Origin: an uncultured Lachnospiraceae bacterium | GTDB taxonomy: Bacteria > Bacillota > Clostridia > Lachnospirales > Lachnospiraceae | NCBI GenBank assembly: GCA_934371475.1 | Contig: CAKRNX010000138.1 | Coordinates: forward strand, 1 to 5,999 | Direction of reading: 5' to 3' | Length of the DNA: 5,999 nt | Part shown: one piece after another, positions 1-5,999 of the stretch | Layout of the letters: each line of letters opens with the position of its first letter | Numbering within the stretch: the stretch's first letter is position 1 | The notes under the pieces: generated by a model | What the model saw: only the letters and a program-made list of their open reading frames with translations | Database searches by the model: none | Told to the model about the DNA's origin: nothing | Translations under genes and position numbers: made by a program

Positions 1-81
1 AGATAACAGGAAATGAGATGAATTTTAGTATTATGAGTTCAGACGTACTTGCTATGTAACAATTTTTTAATTTGGCAGCAT

Positions 82-116
82 AAAAAAACAGCGGCTTCAT
101 AATAATGAAGCCACTG
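82..116 (-). terminator. Intrinsic terminator pointing left
   Basis: A 12-bp inverted repeat (arms 89-100 and 105-116) encloses a 4-nt loop at 101-104. On the minus strand it is followed by seven Ts (82-88 on the plus strand are all A). One position is a C/A mismatch if read as plus-strand RNA, but becomes a G-U wobble in minus-strand RNA. The plus strand has no T-run after the stem. Both facts say it works for leftward transcription. No leftward gene starts between it and 997, so the likeliest transcript it ends is that of the ABC importer operon, read through antisense to the hydrolase gene. The flanking 1-81 and 117-150 are AT-rich, and I see no convincing gene or promoter there. Confidence 0.75.
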
Positions 117-152
117 GAAAGTACCTTAACTAAATGACATTGACAAAACAAT

Positions 153-157
153 AGGAG
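153..157 (+). promoter_or_regulatory. Ribosome binding site of the hydrolase gene
   Basis: AGGAG lies 9 nt before the ATG at 167. It fixes that start over the out-of-frame ATG at 172. No in-frame stop-free extension with a better site is seen upstream. Confidence 0.75.
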
Positions 158-166
158 CGGAAAATT

Positions 167-997
167 ATGATATGTGAAAAGATACAGATTGAGATACCCG
201 GTGAGAAGGGTGCAGCGCAGCTGTACACGTATTTTCTGGACAGTTCGCCGGAGATTGACGGGGAGCGGATCCGGCCGGTGATTGTGATCTGCCCGGGCGG
301 CGGCTACAGAAAAACATCTGACCGGGAGGCAGAGCCTGTGGCCATGCAGTTTCTGGCGATGGGGTACCATGCGGTGATCCTGCGCTACAGTGTAGATCCC
401 GCTGTGTATCCGACGGCGCTGCTGCAGCTGGCCTGGACTGTATACTGGCTGAAGGAACATGCTTCCATGTATCATATCGATAAAAGCAGGATTGTATTGC
501 AGGGCTTTTCGGCGGGGGCTCACCTTGCAGCCTGTCTGGGCGTATTCTGGAACCGGCTGTTTCTGCGGGAGAGACTGCAGATACAGGAAGGAGAGATGCT
601 GCGCCCGGCAGGAATGATCCTGAGCTATCCGGTGATTACCTCCGGAGAGAAGGCACACAGAGATTCGTTTGACAAGCTGCTGGGAGTGCGCAGCCGGGAA
701 CCGGAACTGCTGGAACTGCTGTCGCTGGAGAAACAGGTCAGTAAGGATACACCGCCGGTATTTCTGTGGCATACCCAGACAGATCCTACGGTTCCGGTGG
801 AAAATTCTCTTCTGTTTTATCAGGTACTTCTGGCGCATGGAGTATCGGCTGAGATGCATCTGTATCCCGTCGGAGGCCACGGGCTGAGCCTGGCCAATGG
901 GGAAACCACCAACACCCGCGGCTACGGGGTACAGGTGCAGTGTCAGAGCTGGATCGGTCTGGCCGGAGACTGGATGCGCCAGACACTGTTTTCGTGA
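167..997 (+). CDS. Alpha/beta-hydrolase, acetyl/feruloyl esterase-like
   Basis: A 276-aa serine hydrolase of the alpha/beta fold, in the broad dienelactone-hydrolase/esterase group that includes BD-FAE-type acetyl-xylan and feruloyl esterases. An oxyanion-hole motif CPGGGY is at residues 42-47, equivalent to the HGGG of related lipases. The nucleophile elbow GFSAG is at 113-117 (Ser115). The probable acid is Asp206 in TDPTVP, and the probable base is His238 in GGHG. The triad looks complete and the length is usual for single-domain members. There is no signal peptide or membrane segment, so it should be cytoplasmic. Its probable job is removing acyl groups from small imported molecules such as acetylated sugars, but the true ester is unknown and a peptidase S9-like role cannot be excluded. 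It is convergent with the ABC operon, with stop codons 2 nt apart and no terminator between. No clear own promoter is visible in 1-166. Confidence 0.85.
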   Translation: MICEKIQIEIPGEKGAAQLYTYFLDSSPEIDGERIRPVIVICPGGGYRKTSDREAEPVAMQFLAMGYHAVILRYSVDPAVYPTALLQLAWTVYWLKEHASMYHIDKSRIVLQGFSAGAHLAACLGVFWNRLFLRERLQIQEGEMLRPAGMILSYPVITSGEKAHRDSFDKLLGVRSREPELLELLSLEKQVSKDTPPVFLWHTQTDPTVPVENSLLFYQVLLAHGVSAEMHLYPVGGHGLSLANGETTNTRGYGVQVQCQSWIGLAGDWMRQTLFS

Positions 998-999
998 GA

Positions 1000-1665
1000 T
1001 CATGTTTTCCCTTCGAGAAATTTTCCGTCTTCCAGATGATAGATCCGGTCGCAGAAGAGTGCGGCCAGTTCAGCGTCGTGGGAGATGAACAGGTAGCTGA
1101 TCCCGGTTTTTTCCTGAAGGGAGCGCAGCAGCTGGATCATCTGAGCCTGGGAAACCATGTCAAGCATACTGGTAGGTTCGTCCAGAACAAGAAGCTCCGG
1201 TTCCATAAGCATAGCGCGGGCCAGCGCCATCCTCTGCAGCTCGCCGCCTGAGAGCTCTGCGGGAAAACGTCCCACATGCTCCGGGTAGATCCCGAACTGC
1301 TCCATGTACTGAAAAAATTCTGTTTCGCTGAAAGGTTTTTTCTGAAGCGTATAAGGCTCTTTCAGGCTGTCGATCAGCTTCATTCTGGGATTAAAAGAAA
1401 CCTCCGGATGCTGAAACAGGATCTGGATTTTTCGCCGGACGTCTTTGGGATAGGGCATATGCAGGTCCTGTCCCTGAAACAGGATTTTTCCGTCTGTGGG
1501 CTCATACAGACCGGCCAGGATCTGTCCGATCGTAGATTTGCCGCTGCCGCTCTCGCCCATGATTCCTACAGTTTCTCCTCTGTCAATATGAAAGCTGACA
1601 GAGTCTACAATCCAGGAACCTCTGGAATGATATCTCTTTTTCAGATCAATGATTTCAATCAGCAT
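1000..1665 (-). CDS. ABC importer ATPase, OppF/DppF/NikE type, short form
   Basis: A 221-aa nucleotide-binding subunit, the second ATPase of a peptide/nickel-family importer on the cytoplasmic face of the membrane. Visible motifs: Walker A GESGSGKS (37-44), Q-loop Gln85 within LFQHPEVSFNP, ABC signature LSGGELQR (138-145), Walker B LLVLDEPT (158-165) with catalytic Glu163, D-loop SMLD (166-169) and switch His196 in ISHD. The set is complete, so it should be active. It ends about 25 residues after the H-loop and lacks the C-terminal oligopeptide-transporter tail (HPY-type) found in full-length OppF and DppF. Short forms like this are known among NikE/CntF-type subunits. The frame ends cleanly at TGA, with no sign of a frameshift. 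The start overlaps the end of the preceding ATPase gene by 11 bp and has only a weak ribosome site, which suggests translational coupling. It is the last gene of the operon. Confidence 0.9.
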   Translation of the reverse strand: MLIEIIDLKKRYHSRGSWIVDSVSFHIDRGETVGIMGESGSGKSTIGQILAGLYEPTDGKILFQGQDLHMPYPKDVRRKIQILFQHPEVSFNPRMKLIDSLKEPYTLQKKPFSETEFFQYMEQFGIYPEHVGRFPAELSGGELQRMALARAMLMEPELLVLDEPTSMLDMVSQAQMIQLLRSLQEKTGISYLFISHDAELAALFCDRIYHLEDGKFLEGKT

Positions 1666-2584
1666 ACAGCCAGCACCTGACCTTTCTGCCGTCTACGTCA
1701 AGCATAGGCGGTTTTTTATTTTTGCATGTTTCTGTACAGTGCGGACAGCGCCTTGCGTAATGGCATCCCCTGGCTGTGTCTGCATCCGTTCTGGGGGGCG
1801 CAAATCCCTGGGAAACTTTCAGACCGTTTTCCGGGAGCGCGGCCAGAATAGCCTGCGAGTACGGATGGAGCGGTTTGGAGAAAAAGCTTTCCCGGTCGGA
1901 CAGTTCGATTGCTTCCGATGCGTAGAGAACACAGATTTTCTCCGCAGCAGCTTTTGCAAAGCGCAGGTCGTGGGTGACACAGAGGATTGTCTGGTCCTGC
2001 AGTTTGGAAAAACAGTCGATGATTGTGCGGATCCGCTCCGGATCCAGACCCTTGGTCGGTTCATCGGCAAACAGTACCGGCGCTTCCTCCATCACGCCCA
2101 TGGCAATCAGGCTTCTCTGTTTCATGCCGCCGCTGAGCATATGGGGATATTTGTGTACCAGCGCTTCTTCATCGCCAAGATCAAACCGCCGCAGCTGTTC
2201 GGTGGCTCTTGCAATGGCATTTTTTTTGCGCGTATTCTGATGGATCATCAGCGGTTCTCCGACCTGATAGCCGACCTGGAGCAGTGGATTCATGCCGTCT
2301 CCGCTGCCCTGTGGGATGTAGGCGATTTCTTTTCCGCGGATTTTGCGCAGTTCTCTTTGAGAGAGTCCAAGAATATTTTTGCCGTTCAGCAGAGCCTCTC
2401 CTGTGATGTGGGCGCTCTTTGGCAGCATTCCCAGCACGGCCATCAGCAGGACGCTTTTGCCGCTTCCGGTTTCACCGATGAGAAAGACTTTTTCGTGATC
2501 ATTCGCTGTCAGGCTGATGTCATCAATGGCGTTTGGTGTGCCTTCTCTTCCGAAACGCACGGTAATATTGTGAAGCTCTAACAT
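1655..2584 (-). CDS. ABC importer ATPase, OppD/DppD/NikD type, with C-terminal Cys cluster
   Basis: A 309-aa nucleotide-binding subunit pairing with the short ATPase encoded just downstream. Motifs: Walker A GETGSGKS (37-44), Q-loop Gln92 in YIPQG, ABC signature LSGGMKQR (150-157), Walker B VLFADEPT (170-177) with Glu175, and H-loop His205 in VTHD. The oligopeptide-transporter C-terminal segment begins at PLHPYSQAIL (238-247). It ends in a cysteine cluster (Cys274, 280, 283, 287 and 304), a pattern linked to a [4Fe-4S] site in DppD proteins. The frame is open upstream to about 2680. However, the ATG at 2584 is the right start: it has a strong AGGAGGTG 8 nt before it, and the protein then begins in the usual MLELHNIT style. 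That start overlaps the permease C stop by 7 bp. A plus-strand open frame covering the same DNA has no recognisable motif and is an artefact. Confidence 0.92.
   Translation of the reverse strand: MLELHNITVRFGREGTPNAIDDISLTANDHEKVFLIGETGSGKSVLLMAVLGMLPKSAHITGEALLNGKNILGLSQRELRKIRGKEIAYIPQGSGDGMNPLLQVGYQVGEPLMIHQNTRKKNAIARATEQLRRFDLGDEEALVHKYPHMLSGGMKQRSLIAMGVMEEAPVLFADEPTKGLDPERIRTIIDCFSKLQDQTILCVTHDLRFAKAAAEKICVLYASEAIELSDRESFFSKPLHPYSQAILAALPENGLKVSQGFAPPRTDADTARGCHYARRCPHCTETCKNKKPPMLDVDGRKVRCWLYAD
1674..1678 (-). promoter_or_regulatory. Weak ribosome binding site of the second ATPase gene
   Basis: AGGTG on the minus strand, 8 nt before the ATG at 1665, inside the end of the upstream ATPase gene. 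It is poorer than the sites of the other downstream genes, so translation probably depends on ribosomes finishing the upstream gene, whose stop lies 11 bp into this one. Confidence 0.5.
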
Positions 2585-3387
2585 CCTTTCGACACCTCCT
2601 GTATCCGTACCCGGCGGTTTGCCACGAGCATAAATCCCAGCACAGACAGGGAAATGCAGATCATCGGAGGCAGATACCACCAGTAATAGTTGTTGATGAT
2701 TCCGTTTCGGAAGTAGGCATAGTAGAGAATGCCGCCCCAGCTTTTCTGCCCGATCACGCCCAGTCCCAGGAAACTTAGGCTGGCTTCAGTCAGCATAGCT
2801 CCGGAGATGGAGAGGACGGTGCGGGTCAGCACGATGTCTGAGAGGTTGGGAAGAATGTGCCGCAGCATGATCCGCGCACCTCCGGCTCCCAGCGTTTTTT
2901 CGATTTTGATGTAGGGAAGTTCTTTTAATTCCAGTGTCTTGGAGCGGACAATCCGTGCCGTGGACGGCCATGCGGTGATGCAGATGGCGATAATCAGATT
3001 CCAGATGCTCGCGTCCAGGTACGCAGCCAGCACGATCGCTACCGGCAGAGAAGGAATGGCCATGGCTACGGAGGTCAGCTTCATCAGGATATTATCCCAG
3101 ATGCCGCCGAAATATGCGGAGATCAGTCCCACACCGGTGCCGAACACGGTGATGACGAGGGAGGAGACAATGCCGATGGTCAGGGAAACTCTGGCTCCGT
3201 AGAGCAGTTCGCTGAAAATATCCTGTCCCACGTCATTTGTGCCCAGCAGATGTTCAGCAGAAGGTTTCTGGTAGGGCTTGCCCAGCTCATACGGGTCGTG
3301 AGGAGAGATTGCGGGTGCGAATACGGCGATAAAGAGGAAAAACAGAAGGATCCCCACGCCAAGATAAAACGAACGGTTATACTTCAT
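2578..3387 (-). CDS. ABC importer permease, OppC/DppC/NikC type
   Basis: A 269-aa inner-membrane subunit of a peptide/nickel-family importer. It has a first membrane helix at about 9-27, then the extracytoplasmic family hallmark HLLGTNDVGQDIFSELLYGAR at 46-66. In most relatives this reads GTDxxGRD, so Gln55 replaces the usual Arg. Further hydrophobic segments lie near 70-92, 106-124, 128-141, about 190-213 and 237-258. The cytoplasmic EAA-type coupling loop that contacts the ATPases is around 157-181 (ELPYIKIEKTLGAGG... to HILPN). Length and order are normal. It starts with ATG 8 nt after a near-perfect AAAGGAGG and overlaps the permease B stop by 11 bp. It should pair with permease B to form the channel. 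Family assignment is firm; the substrate is not determined. Confidence 0.93.
   Translation of the reverse strand: MKYNRSFYLGVGILLFFLFIAVFAPAISPHDPYELGKPYQKPSAEHLLGTNDVGQDIFSELLYGARVSLTIGIVSSLVITVFGTGVGLISAYFGGIWDNILMKLTSVAMAIPSLPVAIVLAAYLDASIWNLIIAICITAWPSTARIVRSKTLELKELPYIKIEKTLGAGGARIMLRHILPNLSDIVLTRTVLSISGAMLTEASLSFLGLGVIGQKSWGGILYYAYFRNGIINNYYWWYLPPMICISLSVLGFMLVANRRVRIQEVSKGC
2593..2600 (-). promoter_or_regulatory. Strong ribosome binding site of the DppD-type ATPase gene
   Basis: AGGAGGTG on the minus strand, 8 nt before the ATG at 2584. It settles the start and trims 32 residues from the longest possible open frame. It lies within the last codons of permease C. Confidence 0.85.
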
Positions 3388-4375
3388 TTCTCATGCCTCC
3401 TTTGATACGGGGATCGATCAGCGTGTAGAACAGATCAGCCAGGAAATTAAAGATAACCACGCAGATGCCGATAAACAGGAAGCATCCCTGCAGCATGGGG
3501 AAATCCTTGGCAGTCACGGAATCGTAGATCAGGGTGCCCATTCCTTTCCATGAAAATACGATCTCAACCATCATGGCGCCCGTGAGGATACTTCCAAACT
3601 GCATGCACAGGGAAGTTACATAAGGACAGAGCGTATTCTTGAACATATGGCACAGGCGCACCCGGCGTTCAGTCATTCCCTTGGAAACGGCGGTGCTGAT
3701 ATATTCGCCGCTGCCGACCTGAATCGCGGTGCTTCGCATCAGCAGATGGTTGGAGGCGGAGCGGTAGAGCACCATGATAATCAGCGGAAGCTGCATATGG
3801 CGGAAGATATCGAGTGTTTTGGCGAAACCGGTATAGCCGCCGCTTGTGATGCCGCTGATCGGAAACCAGCCGGCCTTGAAGGCAAAAATAACGAGAAACA
3901 GGATAGCGAGGCAGTTGGAAGGGATTGTGCTGATCAGCAGACTTGCCGTCGTAAAGAATCCGTCTGCCGCGCCCCCCGTATTCCGTCCGCAGTAAAGTCC
4001 GGTGACAGCCCCGATGATACCGGAGATGATGATCGTCGGGATCGCAAGCCACAGCGTCCATTTGGAACGGAACAGGATGGTGGAGATCACGGAATTTTTG
4101 GTCCGGAAGGAATTGCCGAAATCCAGATGGACAGTTTTATCCAGATAGACAAGGAACTGTTCCGGATAGCTTTTGTCAAGGCCGTAGGCTTCCCTTACCT
4201 CTTCAATTTTTTCCGGATTGTTGCTCATCAGGTTGAAATATTCGTCGTCGCCCAGGATGTGCTGTACCGTGTCGCCGGGCATGAAACGGATCAGGAAAAA
4301 GTTTACCGTAATGATACAGAACAGGATAAAAATTCCCTCTCCGAGGCGTTTGGCCAGATAAGTCAGTTTTTTCAT
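3377..4375 (-). CDS. ABC importer permease, OppB/DppB/NikB type
   Basis: A 332-aa inner-membrane permease. It opens with the typical MKKLTYLAKRLGEG and a first membrane helix at about 14-32 ending in RFMPGD (30-35), a family hallmark. Next comes an extracytoplasmic segment carrying YGLDKSYPEQFLVYL (64-78) and LDFGNSF (84-90). Helices follow near 107-128, 140-166, 195-205, 255-275 and 296-319. The EAA-type coupling loop is EYISTAVSKGM (224-234), running to about 251. The tail is LIDPRIKGG (319-327), as usual for OppB relatives. I chose the ATG at 4375 because GGAG lies 6 nt before it. In-frame TTG at 4393 and ATG at 4387 add six and four residues but would put the start in or next to the U-tract of the preceding hairpin. 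The gene follows the binding-protein gene after 82 nt. Confidence 0.92.
   Translation of the reverse strand: MKKLTYLAKRLGEGIFILFCIITVNFFLIRFMPGDTVQHILGDDEYFNLMSNNPEKIEEVREAYGLDKSYPEQFLVYLDKTVHLDFGNSFRTKNSVISTILFRSKWTLWLAIPTIIISGIIGAVTGLYCGRNTGGAADGFFTTASLLISTIPSNCLAILFLVIFAFKAGWFPISGITSGGYTGFAKTLDIFRHMQLPLIIMVLYRSASNHLLMRSTAIQVGSGEYISTAVSKGMTERRVRLCHMFKNTLCPYVTSLCMQFGSILTGAMMVEIVFSWKGMGTLIYDSVTAKDFPMLQGCFLFIGICVVIFNFLADLFYTLIDPRIKGGMRNEV
3396..3403 (-). promoter_or_regulatory. Strong ribosome binding site of permease C
   Basis: AAAGGAGG on the minus strand, 8 nt before the ATG at 3387, embedded in the last codons of permease B. It supports independent loading in addition to coupling. Confidence 0.85.
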
Positions 4376-4381
4376 AAAATG

Positions 4382-4385
4382 CTCC
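4382..4385 (-). promoter_or_regulatory. Ribosome binding site deciding the permease B start
   Basis: GGAG on the minus strand, 6 nt before the ATG at 4375. It is only about 6 nt past the U-tract of the intra-operon hairpin. Read-through transcripts would therefore carry a stable stem just upstream of this modest site, which could also lower permease B translation. Confidence 0.6.
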
Positions 4386-4391
4386 ATTCTC

Positions 4392-4440
4392 AAAAAGGCC
4401 GCCGTGGAAGAGCCTCACAGCTCTGGCCGGCAGCCTTTTG
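4392..4440 (-). terminator. Intra-operon attenuating terminator/stabilising hairpin
   Basis: In minus-strand RNA a 12-bp stem pairs 4428-4439 with 4393-4404, with one G-U wobble. A small internal loop follows, then a 5-bp upper stem (4420-4424 with 4409-4413) around a 6-nt loop. Five Us (4392-4396) end it. The wobble would be a C/A mismatch in plus-strand RNA, so the leftward reading is favoured. It begins 18 nt after the binding-protein stop codon. Partial termination here, or protection of the upstream mRNA from 3' decay, would make more binding protein than permease, a common design in ABC importer operons. The short downstream gap makes a separate full promoter for the permeases unlikely. 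Confidence 0.75.
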
Positions 4441-4457
4441 CGACAGGCAGTGTCAGA

Positions 4458-5999
4458 TTACTCGATCGTTCTTAAATTGTACCAGGTATCCGGGTTGATT
4501 ACGCCCCAGCCCGGGTAATTGACCCATCCGGTGTACTTGTCAGTGCGGTACGGATAGTAAGCTTTATCCCAGCAGAGCGGAATACCTACACATTCGGTCA
4601 CATTGACCTGCTGCAGTTCTTTGACTGCGTCGATGTAGCTGTCAAGGCCCTGTGCATTCAGCATGTTGTTGTAAGCGGTGTCGAAATCTTCCAGGTTGCA
4701 GGTTCCCCACATGCTGAGAGGATCGTTGAACATGTACAGGTAAGCGGTCTTGTAGTAAGCGACACCCTGTGTTGCATATCCAACGTAAATCTCATAAGTA
4801 CCTTCATCGCGGCGCTTTGTCTCAGCATCCTGGTTGCGGACACTTTCCTCATCCAGAGTACACTTCACGCCGACCTTGTCCAGATTGTCGATTACGATCT
4901 CGGAAATACGCTGATACAGAGCAGCTTTGGTGGTGTTGTACTGCGGAGTTACCAGTACATCCATAGCGGAACCGTCGGGCAGCTCGCGGTATCCGTCGCC
5001 GTCTACATCTTTATATCCGGCAGCATCCAGAACAGCCATAGCCTCATCCGTATCCTGATACAGCTGTGGGATGGAATCATCATATCCGATAGAAGCCGGG
5101 GTCAGAGTACCTGCTCCGGGGATTTCTCCGTCCTCGCCGCCGATGGTGCTTGCCAGCAGCTCATAATCCAGAGACAGGCGGACTGCTTTACGGAATTCCA
5201 CATCATTGGTGGGAGCTGTGTTGAAGCCGAACAGAAGCTGGAACAGTCCCAGGTTGGTGCTCTTGCCGGGATCCAGTCCCTCTACGTTAGAGATGGAATC
5301 CAGCATGGTCGGGCTGATCGGATTGGAATAGTCGTACATGGCATCTACTTCGCCGGTGGTCAGAGCCATAACCAGGGCATCCTGGCTGTCATAAGTCTTA
5401 ACAAGCACTTTCTTGACGGTCAGCTCTCTGCCAAGATAGGTGTCAGCAACTGCCTCGTAGGTCATGGTTCTGGCATCTTCGTCTACGTCTACCAGTTTGT
5501 AGGGACCGCAGCCGATGGTTGCGTCCTCGCCGGTGTAGTTGGCAGGATCGTCAATGTTTTCCCAGATGTGTTTCGGGTAAATACGTACAAATACAGCGGA
5601 GTTGCCCAGAGTGAAGTAAGCAGCGTTGTCTTTGATGTTCATTTTTACCTGGGTGTCGCTTAATTTCTCTACGGACTCTACTTTGGAGAGATATCCGGAA
5701 GAGAGTACATTGTTCATGTAATCAACGGAAAAGATGACATCATCGATGGTGAACGGCTCGCCGTCATGCCAGGTAATGCCCTGGTCAGTAGCGAAGGTAG
5801 CGATGATCGTAGCGCCGTCGTCCTGGATCTCCCAGTCAGTCATCAGGTTGGGCTGCATCTCATTATTCTTATCGCGGATCAGCATGGTGCCTGCGCAGAA
5901 TGCGTTGTAGTTCATGCGTCCGTAAGCGCCGCTCTCGCTCATCAGCGTGCGGGGCGTAACGGCCTTGGCGATGCCGACCTTCAGCTCATCCACCTTGCC
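4458..5999 (-). CDS. ABC importer solute-binding protein, SBP_bac_5 family (5' partial)
   Basis: The open frame runs off the right edge; 513 codons plus TAA are visible. This is most of the mature extracellular protein; the signal peptide, probably a lipoprotein type, lies outside the window. The GTG at 5993 is an internal Val, not a credible start. Numbering from that Val, family motifs are ITWHDGEPFTIDDVIFSVDY (73-92), CGPYKL (162-167), FRKAVRLSLD (267-276) and a late IPLCWDKAYYPYRTD (471-485). DVDGDGYRE (329-337) resembles a calcium-binding-like loop common in the family. In Firmicutes such proteins anchor outside the membrane and deliver peptides, oligosaccharides, opines or nickel chelates to the permeases. 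No ligand-specific pattern is clear to me. It is the first visible gene of the operon, followed by a hairpin that should favour its own expression. Confidence 0.93.
   Translation of the reverse strand, partial: GKVDELKVGIAKAVTPRTLMSESGAYGRMNYNAFCAGTMLIRDKNNEMQPNLMTDWEIQDDGATIIATFATDQGITWHDGEPFTIDDVIFSVDYMNNVLSSGYLSKVESVEKLSDTQVKMNIKDNAAYFTLGNSAVFVRIYPKHIWENIDDPANYTGEDATIGCGPYKLVDVDEDARTMTYEAVADTYLGRELTVKKVLVKTYDSQDALVMALTTGEVDAMYDYSNPISPTMLDSISNVEGLDPGKSTNLGLFQLLFGFNTAPTNDVEFRKAVRLSLDYELLASTIGGEDGEIPGAGTLTPASIGYDDSIPQLYQDTDEAMAVLDAAGYKDVDGDGYRELPDGSAMDVLVTPQYNTTKAALYQRISEIVIDNLDKVGVKCTLDEESVRNQDAETKRRDEGTYEIYVGYATQGVAYYKTAYLYMFNDPLSMWGTCNLEDFDTAYNNMLNAQGLDSYIDAVKELQQVNVTECVGIPLCWDKAYYPYRTDKYTGWVNYPGWGVINPDTWYNLRTIE

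Noticed and set aside
3..59. An open frame entering from the left edge and ending in TAA at 57-59, possibly the 3' end of a rightward gene.
   Set aside because: Only 18 codons, AT-rich and without recognisable motif. A chance open frame is just as likely, and no rightward terminator follows.
72..103. TTGGCA (72-77) and CATAAT (98-103) as a hydrolase promoter.
   Set aside because: Each box is one mismatch from consensus, but the spacer is 20 nt and the -10 box lies in the terminator stem. Too weak to call.
140..168. A perfect TTGACA (140-145) as a possible -35 box before the hydrolase.
   Set aside because: With a 17-nt spacer the -10 (AATTAT at 163-168, 4 of 6) would overlap the start codon and transcription would begin inside the gene, so it cannot serve the supported start at 167.
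1649..2581. A 310-codon open frame on the plus strand opposite the DppD-type ATPase gene.
   Set aside because: The minus-strand frame carries every ABC ATPase motif with good spacing. The plus-strand product has no recognisable motif and low-complexity composition typical of antisense frames.
2585..2680. A 32-residue N-terminal extension of the DppD-type ATPase.
   Set aside because: It would overlap permease C by about 100 bp. The ATG at 2584 has a strong ribosome site and gives a normal family N-terminus.
4441..4453. A short inverted repeat, GACA/TGTC, just after the binding-protein gene.
   Set aside because: A 4-bp stem is expected by chance and is overshadowed by the large hairpin next to it.
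3647..4498. A 283-codon plus-strand open frame opposite permease B and the hairpin.
   Set aside because: It crosses the intra-operon terminator and the end of the binding-protein gene, has no family resemblance, and lies opposite a clear permease.

Overview
The window looks like chromosome from a Firmicute, most likely a Clostridia/Lachnospiraceae-type gut anaerobe. The evidence is strong AGGAGG-type ribosome sites, intrinsic terminators with long U-tracts, tightly overlapping genes, and proteins of Firmicutes flavour. Base composition is near balanced in the genes and AT-rich in the left intergenic stretch. This placement is by eye, not by a database search.

Layout. Positions 1-166 are AT-rich intergenic DNA holding a leftward-pointing intrinsic terminator (82-116). 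One rightward gene (167-997) encodes a cytoplasmic alpha/beta-hydrolase resembling acetyl/feruloyl esterases. The rest (1000-5999) is one leftward operon for an Opp/Dpp/Nik-family (PepT) ABC importer. Read in the direction of transcription it is: solute-binding protein (5' end cut off by the right edge), an 82-nt gap with a strong hairpin and U-tract, permease B, permease C, ATPase D (with a C-terminal cysteine cluster) and a short ATPase F. From permease B to ATPase F each gene overlaps the next by 7-11 bp, so they are probably translationally coupled.

How the parts work together. The binding protein should capture an oligopeptide-like, oligosaccharide or metal-chelate ligand outside the cell. 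The two permeases form the channel and the two ATPases drive uptake. The hairpin after the binding-protein gene would let it be made in excess over the membrane complex. The substrate cannot be read from this sequence. The esterase is convergent with the operon, with only 2 nt between stop codons. The nearest leftward terminator I can see lies beyond the esterase, so the importer mRNA may run antisense through the whole esterase gene.

No novel defence, mobile or RNA-guided system is visible. I see no tRNA, rRNA, CRISPR, insertion sequence or riboswitch. The points worth following up are transcript architecture (antisense read-through, the intra-operon hairpin) and substrate assignment.
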